Assembly: GCA_964655525.1 (NCBI GenBank)
Contig: CAZZNE010000008.1
Location: forward strand, 56,755-120,754
Reading direction: 5' to 3'
DNA length: 64,000 nucleotides
Origin: DLAJ01 sp964655525
GTDB taxonomy: Bacteria; Bacillota; Clostridia; Lachnospirales; Lachnospiraceae
Part shown: piece after piece, positions 9,006-17,274 of the stretch
How the letters are laid out: each line of letters begins with the position of its first letter
Numbering within the stretch: the first letter of the stretch is position 1
Position numbers and translations under genes: made by a program
Notes under the pieces: model-generated
Databases searched by the model: none
The model's input: only the letters and a program-made list of their open reading frames with translations
Told to the model about the DNA's origin: nothing

Positions 9006-9059
9006 CAACTCTACCAATTTGGAGTTGCTTTTGAAAATTTTCATGTTAATTTTGAGTTG
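9006..9059. promoter_or_regulatory. Candidate operator: three CAACTC half-sites
   Basis: CAACTC at 9006-9011 faces GAGTTG at 9022-9027 (inverted pair, 10-base gap), with a second GAGTTG at 9054-9059. The arrangement sits 50-100 bases upstream of the XRE gene and suggests autoregulation. This is pattern-based inference only. Confidence 0.4.
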
Positions 9060-9094
9060 CGCACGCCCATTTTTACGGTATCGGCAACGCGTTT

Positions 9095-11311
9095 TCAGTA
9101 AGCAAGCAATTCTGCCGTTCGCGCATCCGGCTGCCCAAAACCGACAAACAATTTCGCTCCCTCGCCGTCTGCATGATATTCCCCCTGCTCATTGACCGTG
9201 ACAAACGCCTGCGCTCTTATCTCCAACGTCACCCGTTTTTGTTCGCCGGGCTTTAAGGAGATTCTTCGGAATGCGCAGAGGCGGTGATTCCTCACCTCAT
9301 TTTCACTTCCCTCCACTCTCACATACACCTGCAGCACCTCGGATAAGTCCATGCCGCTTTCATTCCGCAGATCGGCATAGAGCGCCAGCCCCTCCTTCGC
9401 CGCTTTTTCATAATCCTGTTTATCAAGCGTCATGGCTCGAAGGATCTCTGCGCTTCCTTCTATCAGGGGTGTTCCTCTGCCTGCCGATGGTTCCGCTTTT
9501 CCTGACACATTTGTCTCACCGGATGCTCCCGCTTTACCTGCCACAAACCCGCACTCCTCCAGCGCGATCTTTCCGTAGGTCAGTCCATACCCGAACGGAT
9601 AGAGCGGCTCATTTTCCAGATAACGGTAGGTTCTGCCTTTCATGGAGTAATCCGTGAATTCCGGCAGTCCGTCTAAATCCCGATACAGTGTGATCGGCAG
9701 CTTACCCGAGGGTGAATACACGCCGAACAGCGCTTCCGCGACCGCACGACCGCCAAGCGCGCCCGGATACCATACCTGCAGGATCGCGGACGCATGCTCT
9801 GAGGCAAGCTTCATATCCATGGCGCTTCCCGCAAGCATGCAGACAATCGTCGGTTTTCCGACTGCAAGCACACTCTCCAGCAGCCTCCGCTGTGACGCCG
9901 GAAGCTGCAAATCCTTTTTATCGCCGGAAGCATCCGCATTCCCTGCATCTCCCTCCTCGCCCTCAAGCGTCTCATCCAGGCCGAGGCACAATACGACTGC
10001 ATCGGCATGCTCCGCCACAGTCTGCGCTTCCGAAATCAGATGATGCGGTTTGGCAAGCGCATCTCCTTTTTCCAGATACAGATGGCTCCCCTCGCTATAC
10101 AGGATGCGCATATCGTCACCCGCCTGTTCCCGTATGCCATTCAGCACCGTCACATATTCCGAAGCCGTGCCGTGATAATTACCGATCAGCGCTCTCCTGC
10201 TGTCCGCATTCGGCCCGATGACCGCCAACGTGCGGATGCGTTCACGTGAGAGCGGCAGGATACCGTCATTTTTCAAAAGAACAAGGCTTTCCCGCGCTGC
10301 CTTTACCGCAAGCGCACGGTGCTCGGCACAGTCCACTTTCTCATAGGGGATCGCATCATAGGGCGTCTCCTCAAACATACCGAGCAAATACCGCGTCGTA
10401 AACAGCCGGACTGCAGATTCCCGTATCGTCTCGCGCGATACCATCCCCAGACCGTATGCGTTCATTATTTTTTGATAGGTGCAGCCGCAGTTTACGTCGC
10501 AGCCGCTCTCCAGCGCAAGCACCGCGGATTCCTCCGCACTCTTTGTCACATGATGGTGCATATGAAAATCCTGCACCGCCCAGCAGTCGGAAACAAAATG
10601 CCCTTCAAACTGCCATTCCCCGCGCAGGATGTCCTTCATCAGATGCGTATGCCCGCAGCAGGGTTCTCCGTTCGTACGGTTATAAGCGCCCATGACGGAT
10701 TCCACATGCGCTTCCCGCACGCATTGCTCAAATGCGGGCAGATACGTCTCGCGCAAATCTTTTTCGCTCACGCGCGCGTCAAAAGAATGACGCACCGCCT
10801 CCGGCCCCGAATGCACCGCAAAATGCTTGGCACAGGCAGCTAGCTTTAAGTAGGGCACGCCGTCGTCCTCGCCCTGAAGACCGCGAATGAACGCACACCC
10901 CAGCACGCCCGTCAGATAGGGATCTTCCCCGTACGTTTCATGTCCCCTGCCCCATCTCGGATCACGGAAAATATTGATATTGGGTGACCAAAACGTCAGT
11001 CCCTTATAAATATCGCGATCTCCATGCCGGACACTCTCGTTATATTTTGCCCTGCCTTCCGTGGAGATCACATCACCCACATCCCGCATCAGCTCATCGT
11101 CAAAGGCAGCTGCAAGCGCGATCGCCTGCGGAAACATCGTCGCCGTCCCCGCGCGCGCCACACCGTGAAGCCCCTCGTTCCACCAGTTATATTCCGGTAT
11201 GCCGAGTCGTTCGACCGCAGGCGCGTCGAATCTTAGCTGCGATGCCATTTCCTCCACCGTCATCCGGTCTACAAGTTCTTCTGCCCTTTTTCTCGCTTCC
11301 GCTCTGTCCAT
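9095..11311 (-). CDS. Glycoside hydrolase family 3, beta-xylosidase-like
   Basis: 738 residues. Hydrolyses terminal beta-linked sugars. The GH3 N-terminal barrel has KHFAVHSGPEAVRHSFDA and the nucleophile region GHFVSDCWAV; SDC-x-AV is typical of the GH3 beta-xylosidase / alpha-arabinofuranosidase branch. The alpha/beta sandwich follows (LVLLKNDGILPLS, about residue 345), then a C-terminal fibronectin-III-like domain. No signal peptide, so it is cytoplasmic and should act on imported oligosaccharides. The start at 11311 follows CGGAGGGG; it begins 26 bases after the ABC transporter stop, so the two are likely one transcript. Xylose released here would feed the isomerase/xylulokinase type of pathway encoded a few kb upstream. 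Confidence 0.92.
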   Translation of the reverse strand: MDRAEARKRAEELVDRMTVEEMASQLRFDAPAVERLGIPEYNWWNEGLHGVARAGTATMFPQAIALAAAFDDELMRDVGDVISTEGRAKYNESVRHGDRDIYKGLTFWSPNINIFRDPRWGRGHETYGEDPYLTGVLGCAFIRGLQGEDDGVPYLKLAACAKHFAVHSGPEAVRHSFDARVSEKDLRETYLPAFEQCVREAHVESVMGAYNRTNGEPCCGHTHLMKDILRGEWQFEGHFVSDCWAVQDFHMHHHVTKSAEESAVLALESGCDVNCGCTYQKIMNAYGLGMVSRETIRESAVRLFTTRYLLGMFEETPYDAIPYEKVDCAEHRALAVKAARESLVLLKNDGILPLSRERIRTLAVIGPNADSRRALIGNYHGTASEYVTVLNGIREQAGDDMRILYSEGSHLYLEKGDALAKPHHLISEAQTVAEHADAVVLCLGLDETLEGEEGDAGNADASGDKKDLQLPASQRRLLESVLAVGKPTIVCMLAGSAMDMKLASEHASAILQVWYPGALGGRAVAEALFGVYSPSGKLPITLYRDLDGLPEFTDYSMKGRTYRYLENEPLYPFGYGLTYGKIALEECGFVAGKAGASGETNVSGKAEPSAGRGTPLIEGSAEILRAMTLDKQDYEKAAKEGLALYADLRNESGMDLSEVLQVYVRVEGSENEVRNHRLCAFRRISLKPGEQKRVTLEIRAQAFVTVNEQGEYHADGEGAKLFVGFGQPDARTAELLAY

Positions 11312-11337
11312 GTGCACCCCTCCGTTTTTCAAAATGT

Positions 11338-13059
11338 CTACCGGACCTCATATCGGCCGTCATAGCGTTCTGCCAGTTTTTCGTTCACCTTATGTGTAAC
11401 AAAAAGAATGGTAACGCCATCCAGCTCAAGCACGGCACGTTCCACCTCATCTGCAGTCTTTTCATCAAGACTGGCAGTAAACTCATCCAAAAGTAATACC
11501 GGTGATCCTCTCAATATCGCTCTTGCAAGATTGATTCTCTGCTTTTCACCACCCGAAAAATTACTTCCGTTCTCGGATACTACGACATCCAATCCCCTGC
11601 TATTTCCATTGGAAAGTCTTTTTACAAGTTCTTCCAAGCCGGCAAGACGGACCGCTCTCTGAATGTCTTCTTCCCGATAACTGTCATCGTACAGCGTCAT
11701 ATTATTTTTCAGTGTATCGTTAAAAAGGAACGCCTCCTGAGACACCACACTGACTAACGAATGCAGACTCTCGGCATCCATATCGCGTACTTCTGCATCG
11801 TCATATTTTAAGCTTCCCTCATAATCATCATACAATCCCGCAAGAATGTGCAGAAGCGTACTCTTTCCTGCCCCGCTCTTTCCTGTGATCAAGTATTTTC
11901 CGCCTTTTTGAAAGGTCATATTGACATCTTCAAGAACCCTTTCCCGCTTCTTGTCCGCCCCGCTTTCCATCGCGGATACAGTGTCGCTATGTATCTCAGA
12001 TGCCGTACTGCTTTCTGCGGAATCCTCTGTTTTGGCAGGATAAGCAAAACCTAAATTCCGCACGGTGATCTCGCTGAAAAATGCCGATTTTTTCAACGGC
12101 TTTTCCCGATTCTCCATGCCCGATTTCAGACTTTCGTCAAATTTTTTGCTTAACGCTTTTGCCGCTTGGAACTGGACATAGATTTCGGATGCCTGCATGA
12201 TCGGCTGCATGATCTTCCCCGCAAGCTGACCGAATGCAAACACAATCCCGATTTCAAAAGATCCTTTCACCGCGAACACGCCCGCTACACCCATAATGGT
12301 CAACGTCGAAGCAAGTCCCAACAACTCATTGACCCTCGCATACATACTCCCGTTATTGCTGTTTTTTTCTCTCAGCCGCTCTGCCCTCATGTTTTCTTCT
12401 TTATGCAGCGATACAATTGCAGCGGTACGGTTATAATTTTTGATCAGGCGGTAGCCCGCAAAATAATCTTTGATCGCGGAAAGATACTTCTCCGCTCCTT
12501 CCGCAAACGCTCCGGTACTGTTTTGCAGCACCTGTCCACATTTCTTTGAAACTATGGCGATTATTACGGAAAACGCGACGATCACAAACAACATCGTCGG
12601 TTCGATCACAATACATAAAACAACCGCGGTCACAAAAACAAGAACTACCATCGGAAGCCCCAATACATTCGAAAAATAGACATTCGAGAAATGATTCACA
12701 TTATTCGTGATCCCATTGATATATTGCGCACTATTATCCTTTTCATAGTCCGCGGAATTCTTTCGGAAATAAGCGCAGAACAAATCATTTTTCAGTGAAG
12801 TGACGGCATAGTATAGCATTCGGTTCATCACTCTGTCATAGAGGTATTCGCAAATAATAACTGCTACAAGAAAAATCATTCCGCCAACGATCGCTCGGAT
12901 CAGTCCCTGCATGTTTCCTGCCGCAGCCTGATTGATCACCTCGCTCAAGACAAACGCAAAGCCAATGCCGCCCGCCGATGCCAGCAGCGTTAAAATAAAA
13001 TAGGCAAAAAACAAACTTCTTTTCTGTGTGATGTATTTACTCATAGATTTCTTCCCCAT
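11338..13059 (-). CDS. ABC transporter, fused permease and ATPase (exporter type)
   Basis: 573 residues. Residues 1-300 form six transmembrane helices of the ABC exporter type, and residues ~330-573 the ATPase. Walker A is TGKSGAGKST, the signature is FSGGEKQR, Walker B is PVLLLDEFTAS, and the switch His lies in FVTHK. A Ser/Glu-rich loop (residues ~330-365) precedes the ATPase core. A single gene encodes a half transporter, so it presumably works as a homodimer. The exporter architecture is at odds with sugar uptake, so its pairing with the downstream GH3 gene is unexplained. AAGGGTGG precedes the ATG. Confidence 0.88.
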   Translation of the reverse strand: MGKKSMSKYITQKRSLFFAYFILTLLASAGGIGFAFVLSEVINQAAAGNMQGLIRAIVGGMIFLVAVIICEYLYDRVMNRMLYYAVTSLKNDLFCAYFRKNSADYEKDNSAQYINGITNNVNHFSNVYFSNVLGLPMVVLVFVTAVVLCIVIEPTMLFVIVAFSVIIAIVSKKCGQVLQNSTGAFAEGAEKYLSAIKDYFAGYRLIKNYNRTAAIVSLHKEENMRAERLREKNSNNGSMYARVNELLGLASTLTIMGVAGVFAVKGSFEIGIVFAFGQLAGKIMQPIMQASEIYVQFQAAKALSKKFDESLKSGMENREKPLKKSAFFSEITVRNLGFAYPAKTEDSAESSTASEIHSDTVSAMESGADKKRERVLEDVNMTFQKGGKYLITGKSGAGKSTLLHILAGLYDDYEGSLKYDDAEVRDMDAESLHSLVSVVSQEAFLFNDTLKNNMTLYDDSYREEDIQRAVRLAGLEELVKRLSNGNSRGLDVVVSENGSNFSGGEKQRINLARAILRGSPVLLLDEFTASLDEKTADEVERAVLELDGVTILFVTHKVNEKLAERYDGRYEVR

Positions 13060-13075
13060 GCATATCCACCCTTCT

Positions 13076-13106
13076 TATAGAAAAGAGCGCTGCTGACGCA
13101 ACGCCC
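13076..13106 (-). terminator. Terminator after isomerase gene
   Basis: On the minus strand GGGCGTTGC pairs with GCAGCGCTC around GTCA and is followed by TTTTCT. It would end transcription of the isomerase transcript before the ABC transporter gene. Confidence 0.65.
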
Positions 13107-13116
13107 TTTTCCATAA

Positions 13117-13227
13117 TTTTCTGCAAATGCAGATTCTTCGAAAGAGTTTCCGCAGGAAACTCTGAAATGAGCGCAGCTCATTTTTTAACTTAATAGGAAA
13201 TTTCATAATCCCGGAACGCGCAGCGTT
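13117..13227. repeat. Cluster of short hairpins
   Basis: Three perfect short palindromes lie between the isomerase and its terminator: AGAGTTTCC/GGAAACTCT, AATGAGC/GCTCATT and AACGC/GCGTT next to an eight-base T run. The style matches clusters at 29.6-30.2, 39.5-39.7 and 53.2-53.4 kb. Confidence 0.6.
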
Positions 13228-13231
13228 TTTT

Positions 13232-14716
13232 TTAGAACGGATTCTCCGTCGGGTACTTCGCATGCGCCGGCTGGTTATAACCAATTTCCTCAGGAAGGAT
13301 GCCGATATACTTAAATACCTCGTAAAGCGCCTTGCCGTGATGTCCGAACGCAACCGCTCCGTGGTGCGGATAATTCTTCTCAATCAAAACGTGGCGGTAG
13401 AATCTGCCCATTTCCTTAATGGCAAATACACCGATGGAACCGAAGGACTTTGTTGCAACCGGAAGAACTTCGCCCTCTGCCACATACGCGCGGAGAATGT
13501 TGTCTGCGGTGGACTGCACACGGAAGAACGTGATCTCTCCCGGCGCAATATCTCCCTCAAGCGTGCCGTTCGTAACCTCCTCAGGAAGGCTTCTCGCCAT
13601 GATCTTCTGATTCTTCATTTCACACGCCGCAAGCTTGCTGGAGCAGGTATTTCCGCAATGGAAGCCCATGAACGTATCTTTATGCGTATAATCAAACTTG
13701 CCCGCGATCGCCTCCTGATACATATCCGCAGGAACGGAATTGTTAATATCGAGAAGCGTTACCGCATCCTGGCTGACGCAGGTTCCGATGAACTCGCTTA
13801 ATACACCGTAAATATCTACCTCGCACGATACCGGAATACCGCGTCCCGTCAAACGGCTGTTGACATAGCAGGGAACAAAGCCGAACTGCGTCTGAAATGC
13901 CGGCCAGCACTTTCCTGCGATCGCAACATATTTCCGATAACCCTTATGCGCTTCTACCCAGTCAAGCAGCGTCAGCTCATACTGCGCGAGCTTCGGCAGC
14001 ACTTCGGATTTCTTATTTCCGGCACCAAGCTCCTTTTCCATATCCGCTACAACCTCGGGGATACGCGGGTCATTGTCATGCTTATGATATGCCTCGAACA
14101 AATCCAGCTCTGAATTTTCCTCAATCTCAACGCCAAGGTTATAAAGCTGCTTGATCGGCGCATTACATGCGAGGAAGTTTAACGGTCTCGGTCCGAAGCT
14201 GATGATCTTTAAGTTCTTTAATCCATCCACCGCGCATGCGATCGGGACGAACTCACGGATCATATCCGCGCACTCCTCAGCGGTGCCGACCGGATACTCG
14301 GGAATATATGCTTTGATATTGCGAAGCTTCAGGTTGTAGCTCGCATTCAGCATACCGCAGTATGCGTCTCCACGTCCGTCCATTAAGTCTGCCTGCGACT
14401 CCTCCGCCGCTGCGCAGAACATCACCGGTCCGTCAAAATGCTTTGCCAAAAGCGTCTCGGAAATTTCCGGTCCGAAATTGCCAAGGTATACGCAAAGCGC
14501 ATTACAGCCTGCTTTTTTCACATCTTCAAGCGCCTGCACCATATGGATCTCACTCTCAACGATGCAAACCGGACACTCATAAATATCCTCTTTGCCGTAT
14601 TTCTTTTCATACGCGGCTACAAGCGCCTTCCTTCTGTTCACCGATAACGACTCCGGGAAACAGTCGCGGCTGACTGCGACAATACCGATTTTTACTGTTG
14701 GTGTGTTGTTCATCAT
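13232..14716 (-). CDS. L-fucose/L-arabinose isomerase superfamily protein
   Basis: 494 residues, close to family length. Expected to interconvert an aldose and a ketose in the cytoplasm using a divalent metal. The N-terminal half (VKIGIVAVSRDCFPESL, YLGNFGPE) and the C-terminal FucI/AraA-like domain (YPHHGAVAFGHHGKALYEV) are recognisable, but it does not look like canonical AraA, FucI or XylA. It lies 235 bases downstream of a DUF4867 gene and a xylulokinase in the same direction, so the product ketose is probably D-xylulose, D-ribulose or a related pentulose. The substrate is undetermined. A minus-strand promoter lies at 14816-14844. The start is preceded by AAGGGAGG. Confidence 0.85.
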   Translation of the reverse strand: MMNNTPTVKIGIVAVSRDCFPESLSVNRRKALVAAYEKKYGKEDIYECPVCIVESEIHMVQALEDVKKAGCNALCVYLGNFGPEISETLLAKHFDGPVMFCAAAEESQADLMDGRGDAYCGMLNASYNLKLRNIKAYIPEYPVGTAEECADMIREFVPIACAVDGLKNLKIISFGPRPLNFLACNAPIKQLYNLGVEIEENSELDLFEAYHKHDNDPRIPEVVADMEKELGAGNKKSEVLPKLAQYELTLLDWVEAHKGYRKYVAIAGKCWPAFQTQFGFVPCYVNSRLTGRGIPVSCEVDIYGVLSEFIGTCVSQDAVTLLDINNSVPADMYQEAIAGKFDYTHKDTFMGFHCGNTCSSKLAACEMKNQKIMARSLPEEVTNGTLEGDIAPGEITFFRVQSTADNILRAYVAEGEVLPVATKSFGSIGVFAIKEMGRFYRHVLIEKNYPHHGAVAFGHHGKALYEVFKYIGILPEEIGYNQPAHAKYPTENPF

Positions 14717-14815
14717 TGTTTGGTTTCCTCCCTTATCATTTTGATTTTACGATTACCCATAACCGCTGTTTTCGCGGCAAATGTTCCATCGGACAAAGAC
14801 CATGTCTTTCAAAAT

Positions 14816-14844
14816 ATTATATCTCAAAATACCCGGTTCGTCCA
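14816..14844 (-). promoter_or_regulatory. Putative promoter of the isomerase gene
   Basis: On the minus strand TGGACG (14839-14844), 17 bases, TATAAT (14816-14821). This would allow the isomerase to be transcribed independently of the upstream DUF4867/xylB genes. Confidence 0.6.
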
Positions 14845-14951
14845 TATGTATTTTAACGAGTTCTATATTGTTTCACTTTTTGCTTAACATATTTTTTATG
14901 ATACCGCGCACCCTTCCCAAAAAAGAATTTGTCATATCGCGTGTCAGCGGA

Positions 14952-15575
14952 TCACTCGTCAATATTTAAGTTTTTTCCGATCAGGCCGATATGCGCGCCT
15001 TCCGGCAGCCCGCCCTCGGCATGTCCGATCAGCCACTTGTTTGTCGCAGTGATGAGGCTGTCCTCCCATCCTTCATGCTTCTTCTCAAGCGGATAATTCG
15101 TCCCCTTCGGGAGCACAATCCCAACCTTGAAGCCTTTACCGTTCTGATTGCACGGCGCATAATGCAGCGTGGTCGCATAAATCTCCACCGCCGTTCCTGC
15201 CGGAACGAGAAACGCCTCGATCAGCGAGGTGTCGTAAGTAAAATCATCCGTAATATCCTGCTGCGCGCCGACCATAAGGATCGCGTCCGTCGCCGCGACA
15301 TTGATCTCCGAGCTTCTATGATATTCCAACGCATTCAGCATCGCATTATGCCCGTTGCAATATCCGATCTCGATCGGCAGTTCTCCGTACAGCTTTGCGC
15401 TGATCTGCGCTGCCGCGTCAAGCGCCTCTAACTCCGGAATGGACGGTTCGTACGCCACACCGTCGGGAAGCGGCGTGATCTCGTTGATCTTGTCCACAAG
15501 CTCCGTAAAATCAATTCCCTCCACCTTCCGTCCGTATTTGCGAAATGCGGGATCACTAATTTGTAAAACCTTCAT
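14952..15575 (-). CDS. DUF4867 family protein, sugar-metabolism cassette
   Basis: 207 residues. It matches the DUF4867 family as I know it: cytoplasmic, no signal peptide, with a cupin-like run of alternating strands (VPAGTAVEIYATTLHYAPC) in the middle. The family has no established function. It is sandwiched between xylulokinase (30 bases upstream) and the isomerase-like gene, which suggests a role in sugar isomerisation, epimerisation or binding. The conserved His and Cys around residues 130-150 could be metal ligands; that is inference. AAGGAGC precedes the ATG. Confidence 0.8.
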   Translation of the reverse strand: MKVLQISDPAFRKYGRKVEGIDFTELVDKINEITPLPDGVAYEPSIPELEALDAAAQISAKLYGELPIEIGYCNGHNAMLNALEYHRSSEINVAATDAILMVGAQQDITDDFTYDTSLIEAFLVPAGTAVEIYATTLHYAPCNQNGKGFKVGIVLPKGTNYPLEKKHEGWEDSLITATNKWLIGHAEGGLPEGAHIGLIGKNLNIDE

Positions 15576-15605
15576 CTTCCTGCTCCTTTCCTTGCTCTTT
15601 ACCCT

Positions 15606-17084
15606 CTATTCTTTATCCGCCAGCGTCGAAAACAGCTCCCTGCACGCCGGATAAATCTGCTTAAATTTCCGGTAACGCTCCTCATATTTTGCAACAAGCT
15701 CCGGTTCCGGCTCCACCGTGTCTACCACTTTGACAAGCCGCTCCGCGATCTCCTCGACGCCCGCATATTCGCCGCAGGCAACCGCGGCAAGCATCGCGCC
15801 GCCCATTGCCGGTCCTTCTTCGCTCTCGATGACGTCAACCTTGATACCGAGCACATTCGCAATGATCTTTTTCCAAAGAGGACTCTTCGCACCGCCGCCG
15901 CAGATCTTCGTCCGCTCGATCGTCACGCCGAGCGCCTTTGCCACCTCAAACGAATCGCGGAGCGCAAACGCAACGCCCTCTAAGACCGCCTGCGTCATGT
16001 CTGCACGGGACGTATCCATGGTCAGCCCGATAAACGTTCCTCTCGCGTCGGGATCATTGTGCGGAGAGCGCTCCCCCATGAGATAAGGCAGGAAATAAAC
16101 ATGATTCTCGCCAAGCTTCGCAATCTGCTTTTGCTCCGCTGCATAATCTTTCGTTCCGATGATATCGTCCATCCACCATTTATTACAGGAGGCCGCGCTT
16201 AACATGCATCCCATCAGATGATAATGCCCGTCCGCATGTCCGAACGCATGCAGCGCGTTAAATTTGTCCACGCCGAAGTCTTTCATGGAAATAAAGATCG
16301 TGCCGCTCGTACCAAGCGAAATGTTGCATCTTCCGTCGCCGACCGTCCCCGTTCCGACAGCCGCCGCCGCGTTATCGCCCGCACCTGCTGCCACTTTCAC
16401 GTTCTCGGAAAGTCCGAGCTGCTTTGCTACGTCGGGCAGCAGCGTGCCGACGCACTCATAGCTTTCATACACCTGCGCCATCATATCCTGTGTCACGCCG
16501 CAGATGTCCAGCATCTCTTTTGACCAGCAACGGTTTTTGACGTCAAACAACAGCATGCCGGACGCATCGGATACATCCGTACAGTGCGTGCCTGTCAGCC
16601 GATAAGCAAGATAATCCTTCGGCAGCATGATCTTTCGAATGCGCGCGAAATTTTCAGGTTCTTTGTTTTTGACCCACAGCAGCTTCGGCGCCGTAAATCC
16701 CGTAAACGAAATATTCGCCGTGTAATGCGATAAGGTTTCCTTACCGATCGTCTGATTTAAATAATCATTTTCCTCATAGGTTCTGCCGTCATTCCAAAGA
16801 ATCGCCGGACGGATCACGCGATCCTGCTCGTCCAAAATGACAAGTCCGTGCATCTGACCGCCGAAGCTGATGCCTGCAACCTGCGATCTGTCACAGCCGT
16901 CAAGCAGCTCCGAAAGTCCCTCCATGCTTTTTTCATACCAATCCTCCGGTTTTTGCTCCGACCAGCCCGGATGCGGAAAATATAACGGATACTCCTTGGA
17001 AACGATTTTTTTGATCTCACCCTTTTCATCCATCAGCAGCAGCTTGACTGCCGAGGTTCCCAGATCGATACCGACATAGTACAT
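15606..17084 (-). CDS. xylB: Xylulokinase (FGGY family)
   Basis: 492 residues. Phosphorylates D-xylulose to D-xylulose 5-phosphate for the pentose phosphate pathway. The N-terminal ATPase motif GIDLGTSAVKLLL, the substrate loop FGGQMHGLV with ILWNDGR, and the second ATP site ISLGTSGTIF are typical of XylB. The start at 17084 (MYYVGIDLGT) follows AGGGAGAGG; an upstream in-frame ATG at 17123 lacks support. It is the first gene of the xylB-DUF4867-isomerase group. Relatives with other pentulose or hexulose specificity exist, so the precise sugar is less certain than the family. Confidence 0.92.
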   Translation of the reverse strand: MYYVGIDLGTSAVKLLLMDEKGEIKKIVSKEYPLYFPHPGWSEQKPEDWYEKSMEGLSELLDGCDRSQVAGISFGGQMHGLVILDEQDRVIRPAILWNDGRTYEENDYLNQTIGKETLSHYTANISFTGFTAPKLLWVKNKEPENFARIRKIMLPKDYLAYRLTGTHCTDVSDASGMLLFDVKNRCWSKEMLDICGVTQDMMAQVYESYECVGTLLPDVAKQLGLSENVKVAAGAGDNAAAAVGTGTVGDGRCNISLGTSGTIFISMKDFGVDKFNALHAFGHADGHYHLMGCMLSAASCNKWWMDDIIGTKDYAAEQKQIAKLGENHVYFLPYLMGERSPHNDPDARGTFIGLTMDTSRADMTQAVLEGVAFALRDSFEVAKALGVTIERTKICGGGAKSPLWKKIIANVLGIKVDVIESEEGPAMGGAMLAAVACGEYAGVEEIAERLVKVVDTVEPEPELVAKYEERYRKFKQIYPACRELFSTLADKE

Positions 17085-17274
17085 GAATGTGCCTCTCCCT
17101 TCCTCATCGTTTGCCTCTGGCATTCACCAAACGCAGTTTCCCATTGTCTCCTGCTTTGTCCTGCCAAGATTCACCTGCTTCTATTCTACTAGAAAAGGCG
17201 GGGCTTTTCAATGATTCTCCCGCCTTTCGTACTGTATTTTTTACACTTCTTTTACGACATTTTTTTCTTCCTGT

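Noticed and set aside
9271..11236. Long plus-strand frames opposite the GH3 gene
   Set aside because: Antisense shadows caused by high third-position GC; no ribosome binding sites, no family resemblance.
13075..13383. 102-codon frame across the isomerase end and hairpins
   Set aside because: Overlaps the isomerase C-terminus in another frame and consists largely of Arg-rich noise.
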